From the IMG/VR virus record IMGVR_UViG_3300032086_000016, positions 1-37,408 of that record: a stretch of 37,408 nucleotides of DNA; one strand, 5' to 3'. The first letter of the stretch is position 1. Each line of letters begins with the position of its first letter. Both the position numbers and the translations under genes were made by a program. Below are positions 1 to 6,414 of the stretch, in pieces. The notes beneath the pieces were generated by a model. That model saw only the letters and a program-made list of their open reading frames with translations. It made no database searches and was not told the DNA's origin. This DNA comes from a virus.

Positions 1-290
1 TCTTGCGTACATGGTGCGCCACTAACTCCAGACATATATTTTCTATCATCCCATACTTCTTTTACAGAACCTTTAGGATACCTGGCAGATCTTACATGTT
101 CTATCGGATGGTCTAACCAATCCTGAACATCACGTAAAAATCTTTGGTTGTCGTCACCCTCTTCAAGTATAGGATTGTTAAGGATATGAATATCATTATC
201 CTTTCCGTAGGTATCTAAAGTAACCTTAGCTGCTACAGCAGATGCAGCACCGCAAGAAAACCACACAGCTATCTTTTGGTCTTTCATCAT
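1..290 (-). CDS. PP-loop / PAPS-reductase-like protein (partial, C-terminus outside window)
   Basis: The minus strand reads about 96 codons from an ATG at 290 to the window edge without a stop. The N-terminus carries WFSCGAASAVAAK, a form of the PP-loop ATP-binding motif of the PAPS reductase/adenine nucleotide alpha-hydrolase superfamily. Further on come NNPILEEGDDNQRFLRD and MSGVSGAPCT, which I recognise from phage proteins annotated as phosphoadenosine phosphosulfate reductase. Members of the superfamily adenylate or reduce substrates; the phage versions have no established substrate, so a role in sulfate reduction is not implied. The ATG overlaps the integrase stop (ATGA), so the two are translationally coupled. 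A second ATG follows at 287. Catalytic residues in the missing C-terminus cannot be checked. Confidence 0.8.
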   Translation of the reverse strand, partial: MMKDQKIAVWFSCGAASAVAAKVTLDTYGKDNDIHILNNPILEEGDDNQRFLRDVQDWLDHPIEHVRSARYPKGSVKEVWDDRKYMSGVSGAPCTQ

Positions 291-1171
291 TGTCTTTGTC
301 TCCTCTCAAGAGCATTGCTTGCAGTTTTGAAACTAAATTTATTGTACGGATTTAGACTCGAAACATTCTTGTGGCCAGACACTGACTGAATAGCCAGATG
401 ATCTACTCCACTTTCAATCATCTGAACTATCGCAGTCTTACGTAGATCCCCCACTCTCAGCTCGTCAGGAAGCCGTGCAATAGCCTTTACTTCTCCAAGC
501 AGGGCAGTCATTTGCATAACTGTTAGGGGCTTGTATGCACCGTCTGAGGGCTTGTGGTGAGGGACTACGTATTCTTGGAAGTCTAAGTCCTCTTTCTGCT
601 GAGATAACATCTCGAATAAATTATCTGGTATTGGTAATTCTACGGTAGCACCACGCTTGCTTTGCGTGATAGTAACCTTGCGTTGCTCTAGGTCTACGCT
701 ATCCCACGTAAGATTGCGTATGTCCACAGGACGTTGACCCCACTCATAACACATCAACACAATGAGTCCAATGCTACGATAATCAAAATTAGTAAATGCG
801 ACATCAAGAAAATCCATAACCTGATCGTGAGTCCATACGACAGAACGAGGGGTAGACGATCTCTTTTTAACTCTTGCCATTGGATTGTACAACAGTACAT
901 CAGTGGACACGAGATGGTTCATGAGAACGGAGAACACCCTTGCGTTATGGTTCGCATTGGAGGTAGAGGTTTCCGCTTCCCATGTATCGTATATCTCAAT
1001 ACACATCAGAGAGTTTATCTTATCAACTCTAACATTACCAAGTGTCTTTCCCATAATAGACATACGACAATAAGATGCCAGATTGTACTCGTAGTTCCTT
1101 TGAGTGGAGCGAGAGAGTGAAAGGAACTGACGAGTCCTTAAGTATTTATTTACAGCATCTTTTAATTTCAT
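287..1171 (-). CDS. int: Tyrosine recombinase / phage integrase
   Basis: This 294-residue protein has the size and layout of a phage tyrosine integrase: an N-terminal SAM-like core-binding region (about 1-100) and a C-terminal catalytic domain. Visible catalytic positions are Arg147 (GQRPVDIRNLTW), Lys172 (QSKRGATVELP), Arg244 (VGDLRKTA), His267 (SGHKNV) and the Tyr276 nucleophile (NPYNKF). The box II histidine of the usual HxxR is replaced by Gly241 (GDLR), a variant I have seen in related phage integrases. It would catalyse site-specific recombination between attP and a host site. The start ATG overlaps the stop of a 21-codon upstream ORF, and the stop overlaps the next gene, so it sits inside a coupled group driven by the promoter at 1322-1352. 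No attP site could be identified. Confidence 0.92.
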   Translation of the reverse strand: MKLKDAVNKYLRTRQFLSLSRSTQRNYEYNLASYCRMSIMGKTLGNVRVDKINSLMCIEIYDTWEAETSTSNANHNARVFSVLMNHLVSTDVLLYNPMARVKKRSSTPRSVVWTHDQVMDFLDVAFTNFDYRSIGLIVLMCYEWGQRPVDIRNLTWDSVDLEQRKVTITQSKRGATVELPIPDNLFEMLSQQKEDLDFQEYVVPHHKPSDGAYKPLTVMQMTALLGEVKAIARLPDELRVGDLRKTAIVQMIESGVDHLAIQSVSGHKNVSSLNPYNKFSFKTASNALERRQRQ

Positions 1172-1233
1172 ATTTTTCCTATCCAGTGTGTACAGTCATC
1201 ATGCGGGTCGTCTGGTCGTTGATACACTTCCAT
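1168..1233 (-). CDS. 21-residue leader peptide ORF coupled to the integrase
   Basis: A short ORF, MEVYQRPDDPHDDCTHWIGKI, starts at 1233 behind a strong Shine-Dalgarno GGAGG (complement of 1241-1245) with 7-nt spacing. Its TGA (1170-1168) overlaps the integrase ATG in an ATGA junction. The integrase itself has no comparably strong ribosome binding site, so its translation may depend on termination at this ORF. I do not recognise the peptide; it is acidic and His/Asp-rich in the middle. It could be a real small protein or only a coupling device. Confidence 0.55.
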   Translation of the reverse strand: MEVYQRPDDPHDDCTHWIGKI

Positions 1234-1261
1234 AGTAACCCCTCCTATACTTTAAGTTTAA

Positions 1262-1325
1262 CTTTAAGTATTAATAACTCTTATATTAGAATTATTAAAC
1301 ACTCTTAGTTATACTTAAAGTATTA
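1262..1325. repeat. Operator-like ACTTTAAGTATTA repeats in the integrase promoter region
   Basis: The interval downstream of the integrase -10 box holds CTTTAAGTATTA (1262-1273) and ACTTAAAGTATTA (1313-1325), with a further TTTAAGTTTAA just left of the first. On the minus strand the first reads TAATACTTAAAG, identical to the middle iteron at 7793-7804. One copy overlaps the -10 region, as expected for a repressor or autoregulator site. The function is inferred from position and repetition only. Confidence 0.5.
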
Positions 1326-1352
1326 TATAGAGGCAAACTAAAAGTGTGTCAA
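1322..1352 (-). promoter_or_regulatory. Putative sigma70 promoter for leader peptide and integrase
   Basis: The minus strand has TTGACA (complement of 1347-1352), a 17-bp spacer and TATATA (1324-1329), or a 19-bp spacer to TATAAT (1322-1327). It lies in the 132-bp gap between the leader ORF and the peptidase gene and points at the leader and integrase. TGTCGCA stands one base upstream of the -35 box. Confidence 0.65.
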
Positions 1353-1365
1353 GTGCGACAGGTTG

Positions 1366-2328
1366 TCACATATACCTCCTTGATACATAGCCATCCATGT
1401 AAGCATTAAAATGGCTGTTGTCCTCTATTTGGCATTCTTCCATTACATCATATGGATTGAAGCCATACTCAGCAAGCATCTCTGCAATGGCATACGGGTA
1501 GTCTAGAACTAGACTGTGTATTGCATCTACATTATCCTGTGATACATCGTAACCCCTTGAAACTCCAGCAGTTTTTCTATAGTAATTACCATACTCTACT
1601 ACACTAGGATCACGAACAAACACTAGCTTTGACCAGTCAGCGGACTCTAGTTTAGCCACAAGCTTATCAAGGTACAGCAGGTCTTGTGTCTCGTTGACAC
1701 CATGCTGACCATAGTAACCGACACTGATATTAGTACACTCAGAAACAACCATTGAGTACTCGTTGCTGTCTGTGTAAGAACCATTGCTATCAGCTACAAG
1801 CTCTGGCATATTAAGTGCATCGGCAAAAGACTGGGCAAACTCATCTGATGCAGTACGCAACCCCATCTGGTGAGTAATCACTGAGTTGTCACCATACCTG
1901 TCAAACGAGATCACTGCTTGAGTATCTGCCAACCATGCAGGGTAGTCAGTAACAAGTGCAGAGCTACCCTTACAGCCAACCTCCTCAGCTGCATGAACAA
2001 CATACGTACCCTCAATACCTGACTCAATCATACACAACAGTATGTATACGCCAGTAGTACAATCAGCACCAAGACAACTAGAAACTTTACTGTCTGCCAC
2101 TGAGACTACATCATTAGAAACAATAAGTTTCTGCATACCCTCTTGTTTGTGTACCGTATCATGGTGTGCAGTAAAGCATATCTTTGGCTGATCGCCAATG
2201 TGCAATATGTAATTACCATGTTCATCAGGTAAACCAAACACAGGTTCGAGAAACCTTTTACAAAACTGTCGTTGAGTGACAGTACCCTCTGGCCGCATGT
2301 AACGCAGCATTTCAATTATACTATGCAT
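1366..2328 (-). CDS. M20/M28-family-like zinc metallopeptidase
   Basis: The 320-residue protein carries the ordered metal-site signature of co-catalytic zinc exopeptidases. These are AHHDTV (His55, Asp57), LGADCTTG (Asp89), HAAEEVG (Glu115/Glu116), ISFDRYG (Asp143) and GQHGVNETQDL (His209). The last block resembles the terminal metal-binding motif of M20/M28 enzymes. Family members cleave peptides, acylated amino acids or similar amides; the substrate here is unknown. There is no signal peptide or membrane segment, so it should act in the cytoplasm. The C-terminal ~90 residues are a Tyr/Asp-rich tail outside the catalytic core. Its start overlaps the end of the upstream Cys/His-rich gene by 8 bp behind GGAGAG, so the two are coupled. 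All metal ligands look intact, suggesting an active enzyme, which is unusual for a phage early region. Confidence 0.8.
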   Translation of the reverse strand: MHSIIEMLRYMRPEGTVTQRQFCKRFLEPVFGLPDEHGNYILHIGDQPKICFTAHHDTVHKQEGMQKLIVSNDVVSVADSKVSSCLGADCTTGVYILLCMIESGIEGTYVVHAAEEVGCKGSSALVTDYPAWLADTQAVISFDRYGDNSVITHQMGLRTASDEFAQSFADALNMPELVADSNGSYTDSNEYSMVVSECTNISVGYYGQHGVNETQDLLYLDKLVAKLESADWSKLVFVRDPSVVEYGNYYRKTAGVSRGYDVSQDNVDAIHSLVLDYPYAIAEMLAEYGFNPYDVMEECQIEDNSHFNAYMDGYVSRRYM

Positions 2329-3916
2329 CTTTACTCTCTCCTTTTATCCATAGTCCACTATCATTATCTAAGACATAACCTGCCTCTTTAGCCTCATCTT
2401 TTGAGACTGACTCTGTATCCCCATGTTCATCAACAACATCTGCAAATTCATCATTAGGATACAACTCACCATCCCACGATGACCAAAAGTAATCATCAAG
2501 ATCAGCTGAGGAAATAAACTCATCTTCATACTCACAGTAATGTGCACAATCAACATGCCAGTACTCATGATCTGAACACATAACAAAGTTAGTACCATCT
2601 TCAAGTACCCACTGTGCGACAGTCTCCTCACACCTGCGGTCATTTCTCCAGAAAAAAGCAGTACCTGTCTCATTATGGTGTACGGACTCACCTGCCCAAT
2701 CACAGTAGTAATGATCATCATGGTAGCAATCAGGGCAATAGTGGTTGTCATTGTACTCAGAGTAGTAATACTCATCTTCTGAAACACCACAACCACACGA
2801 CTCACAGTGTGTATACGCAGAGCCAAGCACACCATTGTATTGGCTTGCATCAATTTCACCATAGTTACTGACCACAAGATATTTACCACAATCAGACTCT
2901 TCTAAAGACTGTGGAGATAGATCAATGTATGGCGCAATGAAGCCATCCTCATAATCACGACGAGAAAGCCTTGCACCTATCCAACAAGATGATCCAAACT
3001 TTACTGCACCAATAGTTTCTAGGTGATTGATAATCATATCAATGGCTTGCTCAGATACACCATACACAGGACTAGGCTGTGGGTTGCCACTGTCATGTTT
3101 CTTGTAGACAACACAGCGTCCTCCAATCAAGCCATCCTCATCAGTAACATAGACAATATCAAAATCACCGCTGGCATATGCCTCAGCAGGGTGCATCGGT
3201 AGATGCTCAAAGTCATACCGCATACAACTGTGAGCTAGATGCTTGCGCCAACAGCTTGTGTGAATGTTCTCAGTCTCTGACTGAACACCTGCATACGCAA
3301 GCTTGAAAGACTCAGCATCACTGGCCGTATGTACTGTGAATGTACGAGGCGCAAACCTCTGCAAAAACTCATCAGTAAGTTGAATGATAACCTTGTGCTC
3401 AAGCTCAGGAAACATCAAGCTGAATGCACGACCAGGTTTCATGGCTACCTCACGACCATCATCACGATCTTTGTGTGATTGATAGACTGTAATTTTACCC
3501 TTGTATTGTTTAGAACGTCTGGCATTGAATGCACGTAGACGAAAGGTAGGTCTGCAAGTATGGCCTAGAAAAGGTATCTTTCGTTGCAACCAGTCTTGCA
3601 AGTCAATGTCTGCTGCATGAAACATATCAAAAGATTTGTAGTCACCCCACTCACGAAGCACTGGATCTACTTCATCAGGATCTTCACGATACTGTTTCTT
3701 GACAACAAAACCATACTTAGTTGGTTCAACGACGTAGACAAACTTACCATTAGCCAGTTGCACATTACCTGCGAATGGAACTTTAGGATCATCAGCTCGC
3801 CACTCCACATTGTCAAACAGGTGCGGTTGATATGCAACCAGTCCGTCAAATATATCATCGCCATAATGATTCTTGATTTCATTACCGTCTACAGGAACAA
3901 GAGTATAATTAGCCAT
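2321..3916 (-). CDS. Large Cys/His-rich acidic protein of unknown function
   Basis: The start at 3916 (MANYTLVPVDG) is chosen because GGAGG lies 7 nt upstream; an ATG at 3943 lies inside the preceding gene and lacks such a site. The product is 531 residues. The N-terminal two thirds show no family I can name. Roughly residues 365-460 form a dense Cys/His cluster (HCESCGCG, HYCPDCYHDDHYYCDW, CSDHEYWHVDCAHYC) typical of zinc-ribbon or zinc-finger folds binding several metal ions. The C-terminus is acidic and aromatic-rich. It is coupled to the metallopeptidase downstream (8-bp overlap) and follows the glycosylase-like gene with a 1-nt gap. A regulatory, protein-binding or nucleic-acid-binding role is possible, but nothing decides between them. 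Confidence 0.75.
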   Translation of the reverse strand: MANYTLVPVDGNEIKNHYGDDIFDGLVAYQPHLFDNVEWRADDPKVPFAGNVQLANGKFVYVVEPTKYGFVVKKQYREDPDEVDPVLREWGDYKSFDMFHAADIDLQDWLQRKIPFLGHTCRPTFRLRAFNARRSKQYKGKITVYQSHKDRDDGREVAMKPGRAFSLMFPELEHKVIIQLTDEFLQRFAPRTFTVHTASDAESFKLAYAGVQSETENIHTSCWRKHLAHSCMRYDFEHLPMHPAEAYASGDFDIVYVTDEDGLIGGRCVVYKKHDSGNPQPSPVYGVSEQAIDMIINHLETIGAVKFGSSCWIGARLSRRDYEDGFIAPYIDLSPQSLEESDCGKYLVVSNYGEIDASQYNGVLGSAYTHCESCGCGVSEDEYYYSEYNDNHYCPDCYHDDHYYCDWAGESVHHNETGTAFFWRNDRRCEETVAQWVLEDGTNFVMCSDHEYWHVDCAHYCEYEDEFISSADLDDYFWSSWDGELYPNDEFADVVDEHGDTESVSKDEAKEAGYVLDNDSGLWIKGESKDA

Positions 3917-3917
3917 A

Positions 3918-4409
3918 TCAATACCTCCATTGTGGCTCCTCACCCCAACGCCAAGTCAAAGTGATATTACGTTCTTTCCAACGATCATTCATGTACATAC
4001 GATACGCTTGATGCACATCATCAACATCTGAATAATCAACTCCACGTTCTAAGTTTCTAGCACAGTTAGCAAACTCTGTCAACTCCTCATTCGGAAATTC
4101 ACCGTTGTCTACATACTGTTGAAACAAAGGAATAAGTCGGGCAGACTTGTGTGCGCCAGACTTCTGATTGAATAGCCAACTCATGTGACTGAGCAGCCAC
4201 TTGAAGTTAGCACGAGATCGCCTTGCCCATTTACTGCATGGATGATTGATGTACGCCAATTTGTACACGGGCAAGGTTGTGTCAGGATCAAGCCAACGTA
4301 CTGCGGTGGACAACATCTGAGCAGACTCAAGAATCATCTTGTTCTTACGGACATCATCCAACCACAGTGCGGATTGCATAGGACACTTGTCGAATGCGAA
4401 TATATTCAT
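3918..4409 (-). CDS. Pyrimidine-dimer glycosylase-like conserved phage protein
   Basis: The 163-residue protein opens with MNIFAFD and KMILESAQMLSTAVRW, followed by INHPCSKWARRSRANFKWLL, HKSARLIPLF and DDVHQAYRMYM. This arrangement matches a family common in T4-like and marine phages that is annotated either hypothetical or as related to pyrimidine dimer DNA glycosylase/endonuclease V. Enzymes of that family excise UV dimers. I did not verify a catalytic residue, so repair activity is an inference from resemblance. Start: ATG at 4409 with GGAGG 4 nt upstream is preferred to the GTG at 4412. The ATG overlaps the stop of the upstream HTH gene (TGATG). Confidence 0.65.
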   Translation of the reverse strand: MNIFAFDKCPMQSALWLDDVRKNKMILESAQMLSTAVRWLDPDTTLPVYKLAYINHPCSKWARRSRANFKWLLSHMSWLFNQKSGAHKSARLIPLFQQYVDNGEFPNEELTEFANCARNLERGVDYSDVDDVHQAYRMYMNDRWKERNITLTWRWGEEPQWRY

Positions 4410-4753
4410 CACACCTCCATGAATAGTGCTTTTACAGATTTGAGTAGTCTGGCATCTGCCTCTACTTTTTCGAGTCGTTGTTGCAACTCTACTACCTGAG
4501 CCTGTAACTGACCATTCTCTTTCTTGGTAATCATAAAGTTTTTACGATCACGTTTCTGCACACTGGGTTGTAACTCCTCAGTATACAAATTGTAATTAAA
4601 GAACTTGTTACGATACCCAAGAGCATTACGCCATCTGTGTAAACTCTTTCTAGTAATACCATACTTGGCAATGGTTTGATCGCCAGTATGATTGTCGTAA
4701 TACTTGCAAACCTCATGTTTGAACTCAATCGGAAATCTTGCACGTTTGTCCAT
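4409..4753 (-). CDS. Helix-turn-helix plus coiled-coil protein
   Basis: The product has 114 residues. Residues 1-50 (FPIEFKHEVCKYY, QTIAKYGITRKSLHRWRNAL) read as a homeodomain-like helix-turn-helix of the kind at the N-terminus of IS3-type transposase OrfA proteins. Residues about 75-110 (NGQLQAQVVELQQRLEKVEA) form a heptad coiled coil, suggesting a dimer. There is no transposase catalytic partner and no inverted repeats, so it is more likely a domesticated DNA-binding protein. It is the only obvious DNA-binding regulator candidate in the leftward operon. A GGAG site precedes the ATG, and the stop overlaps the next start. Confidence 0.7.
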   Translation of the reverse strand: MDKRARFPIEFKHEVCKYYDNHTGDQTIAKYGITRKSLHRWRNALGYRNKFFNYNLYTEELQPSVQKRDRKNFMITKKENGQLQAQVVELQQRLEKVEADARLLKSVKALFMEV

Positions 4754-4758
4754 GATAC

Positions 4759-4884
4759 TTACTCCTCTACACGAACGTTGATTATACCCTGCTTACGCAG
4801 AGCCTCTACAGTACCATCAACCGCACCATGCGGAAGGGTACATACTAATACGTCATCGACGTATAACTTGACAGGCCTATACAT
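4759..4884 (-). CDS. 41-residue hypothetical protein
   Basis: A short ORF beginning MYRPVKLYVDDVLVC and ending INVRVEE fills the gap between the HTH gene and the 71-residue gene. Its ATG overlaps the upstream stop by 8 nt (ATGTATAG), the same junction style as the peptidase start, which argues that it is translated by coupling. The residues alternate in a beta-strand-like pattern. No family is recognised. Confidence 0.5.
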   Translation of the reverse strand: MYRPVKLYVDDVLVCTLPHGAVDGTVEALRKQGIINVRVEE

Positions 4885-5092
4885 CTTTCACCATACGCCT
4901 GACTGTTTTCTCTACTAACTTTATCACGCCATTTGGTAGATGCAACTCAAGCTCCATCTTGTAGCGTCCAAAGTCAATATCACGATTCATCATACGACAC
5001 ACAATGTCGTTGAGGCAAACGCCAGTCTCATCATTTACCATCACATGAGAATGATCTTCTTTCTCATACCATCCAGTAAGCAATACACTCAT
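4877..5092 (-). CDS. 71-residue hypothetical protein
   Basis: The ORF encodes MSVLLTGWYEKEDHSHVMVN followed by a mixed region containing CLNDIVCRMMNRDID and a basic C-terminus (EKTVRRMVKDV). The ATG at 5092 overlaps the TGA of the upstream 38-residue ORF, and its own stop overlaps the downstream ATG, so it is part of a coupled chain of very small early genes. No function can be assigned; such genes in phage early operons often encode host-modifying proteins, but that is general inference. Confidence 0.6.
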   Translation of the reverse strand: MSVLLTGWYEKEDHSHVMVNDETGVCLNDIVCRMMNRDIDFGRYKMELELHLPNGVIKLVEKTVRRMVKDV

Positions 5093-5205
5093 TTCATTAA
5101 TCCTTCACAAATTCTGCGGTCAGTGGATATGATAATGATCTTACCGTTATCACCATACAATATCCACTTCTTACCACGTTGCACCAATTTCATTATGTCC
5201 ATCAT
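5089..5205 (-). CDS. 38-residue hypothetical protein
   Basis: The ORF reads MMDIMKLVQRGKKWILYGDN and continues through KIIIISTDRRICEGLMK. The ATG at 5205 (a second follows at 5202) overlaps the stop of the upstream gene in an ATGA junction. A GGAGG sits immediately upstream (complement of 5207-5211). The stop overlaps the next start. The pattern suggests a small beta-strand fold; no family is recognised. Confidence 0.5.
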   Translation of the reverse strand: MMDIMKLVQRGKKWILYGDNGKIIIISTDRRICEGLMK

Positions 5206-5561
5206 ACCTCCTCTACATAAACGTGTGGCCTGTTGTTTTCATCCAATACTAAGATGGCATACTTTGCCTCATGTATTGGTTCGTGAGTATCCACATCGTA
5301 AAAATAACCGTACTTGTACGGATCATACTTAACTCTTTTTAATCCGTCAACATCTGGTTTTGCATCCAAAGTTTTCATCTCACCTTTTAGGAAAGCATGA
5401 ACATTCTTTTGCTTATCTCTAAGCACAGCTGCCCTACCACCTGCTCTCACCACAAAAATTGGTCTATCAACTTTCACAGCTTTTGCATATGATACAGGCA
5501 CACTCTTTGCACGGATAGAATATATCCGTTTATTAATGTTGTAGTAAATTTCTCTGATCAT
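5202..5561 (-). CDS. Conserved phage hypothetical protein (119 aa)
   Basis: The ATG at 5561 (MIREIYYNINKRIYS) is chosen because GGAGG lies 9 nt upstream (complement of 5571-5575). The open frame extends further upstream only by running through the preceding gene. The protein contains VRAGGRAAVLRDKQKNVHAF and YDPYKYGYFYD, which I have seen in marine phage hypothetical proteins. The first ~60 residues are basic and the last part is acidic (DENNRPHVYVEEV). The function is unknown; its position among small coupled genes suggests an early role. Confidence 0.65.
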   Translation of the reverse strand: MIREIYYNINKRIYSIRAKSVPVSYAKAVKVDRPIFVVRAGGRAAVLRDKQKNVHAFLKGEMKTLDAKPDVDGLKRVKYDPYKYGYFYDVDTHEPIHEAKYAILVLDENNRPHVYVEEV

Positions 5562-5565
5562 TCTA

Positions 5566-5775
5566 CTACACCTCCTCATATCTAGCATTATATCTGCACC
5601 TTGCAGCCCACTTACGTTCTGCCAGCGTTGCTTCTCGTGCATCCTCATCCCACTCCATCATCTGCTCCACACTATCCCATCCGAGATCAGACTTAGCAGG
5701 ATCAGGAGTATCTGTCAAGCTTCCATCAGGCTGCACATAGAACGGCCATGAATCACTTGTAATATACATCTTCAT
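5566..5775 (-). CDS. 69-residue hypothetical protein downstream of tRNA-Trp
   Basis: The start at 5775 (MKMYITSDSWPFYVQPDGSL) is preferred to an ATG at 5787 because GAGGT lies 5 nt upstream. The N-terminal half is a beta-like segment. The C-terminal half (DSVEQMMEWDEDAREATLAE) is a charged helix ending RCRYNARYEEV. It is the first protein gene after the tRNA in the leftward direction. No family is recognised. Confidence 0.55.
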   Translation of the reverse strand: MKMYITSDSWPFYVQPDGSLTDTPDPAKSDLGWDSVEQMMEWDEDAREATLAERKWAARCRYNARYEEV

Positions 5776-5793
5776 GGTACACCTCATTAAAAT

Positions 5794-5867
5794 TGGCAGG
5801 GGTACTAGGAATTGAACCCAGTCTTTCGGATTTGGAATCCGATGTGCTACCGTAACACTTCACCCCT
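5794..5867 (-). tRNA. tRNA-Trp (anticodon CCA)
   Basis: The minus strand folds into a complete cloverleaf. The acceptor AGGGGTG pairs with TACCCCT. The D arm is built on GTG...CAC. The anticodon stem TCGGA/TCCGA has the loop TTCCAAA, which puts CCA at positions 34-36. The T arm CTGGG/CCTAG carries loop TTCAATT, followed by discriminator G and an encoded CCA end. It decodes UGG. With all elements present it is probably functional rather than an attachment-site remnant. It lies between two leftward protein genes and is presumably cut from a polycistronic transcript. Confidence 0.93.
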
Positions 5868-5873
5868 AACATA

Positions 5874-5920
5874 AGTATTGGAAAGCACCCCATGTAATCA
5901 CAGGGTGCTTACGCAATACT
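5874..5920 (-). terminator. Long hairpin between CDS and tRNA-Trp (terminator or processing site)
   Basis: AAGCACCC (5883-5890) pairs perfectly with GGGTGCTT (5903-5910) around a 12-nt loop. An outer stem AGTATTG (5874-5880) / CAATACT (5914-5920) extends it after a small internal loop. It begins at the stop codon of the 164-residue gene and ends just before the tRNA 5' end. No U-tract follows on the minus strand, so an RNase-processing or mRNA-stabilising hairpin is as likely as a terminator. Confidence 0.6.
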
Positions 5921-6414
5921 CACGCAATGATAGCTTTGAGTGCTTTGATCTTGTCCGCATCGACAACATCACCATCTTGCAAACCATCTTGACGACGTTT
6001 GTCCGCACGTGCAACCAGTGCAGCAATCATGTCGTCAAGGTTCATGGGCTTGTACTCAGGTTCTTTCTTGAACTCCCAAAACGGCGTAGCACACGCAGCC
6101 TTGGCATCATCAAGAGCAATCTTAGTACGCTTGGCATGATAAGCGAAACACGAATTGTCAGCATCCCACACGAATGTGGCGAAAGCCTCAACCCACGCTT
6201 TGAAAGCATTAGCACGAGCCATACTTGGTATAGCTGCAAGCAGTGCATTCATCTGGCGAACAGCAACAGACACGTCACTGCTCTCATGCCAACGACGAAC
6301 GATAGAACAAGCGGTGCGGTGGATGTCATTCTGAATAGACTTTCCACGCTTACTGATTGAAGCAATCATATCATCAATCTTTGCATCAGTTTTGATAAGA
6401 GAAATATTAGCCAT
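5920..6414 (-). CDS. Conserved phage hypothetical protein (164 aa)
   Basis: The start at 6414 (MANISLIKTDAKIDDMIASI) has GGAGG 5 nt upstream, making it clearly better than the ATG at 6426. The protein is largely helical: SKRGKSIQNDIHRTACSIVR, a central NAFKAWVEAFATFVWD segment, and a C-terminal charged tail (DADKIKALKAIIA). The opening (alanine/lysine-rich with KIDDMIASI.KRGK) resembles a hypothetical family found in many podoviruses and related phages, with no established role. It is the first protein gene of the leftward operon, behind a leader of more than 400 nt, so it is probably among the earliest and most strongly made leftward products. Confidence 0.7.
   Translation of the reverse strand: MANISLIKTDAKIDDMIASISKRGKSIQNDIHRTACSIVRRWHESSDVSVAVRQMNALLAAIPSMARANAFKAWVEAFATFVWDADNSCFAYHAKRTKIALDDAKAACATPFWEFKKEPEYKPMNLDDMIAALVARADKRRQDGLQDGDVVDADKIKALKAIIA

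Noticed and set aside
4409-4753. HTH gene considered as part of an IS3-type insertion sequence
   Set aside because: No transposase catalytic ORF, terminal inverted repeats or target duplication are present around it.
5794-5867. tRNA-Trp considered as an attachment-site remnant
   Set aside because: The whole cloverleaf plus CCA is present and it is 4.6 kb from the integrase, so a functional tRNA is simpler.
5878-6360. 160-codon plus-strand ORF opposite the first leftward gene
   Set aside because: It overlaps a gene with a strong GGAGG site and a recognised N-terminus, and it would begin inside the hairpin at 5874-5920.
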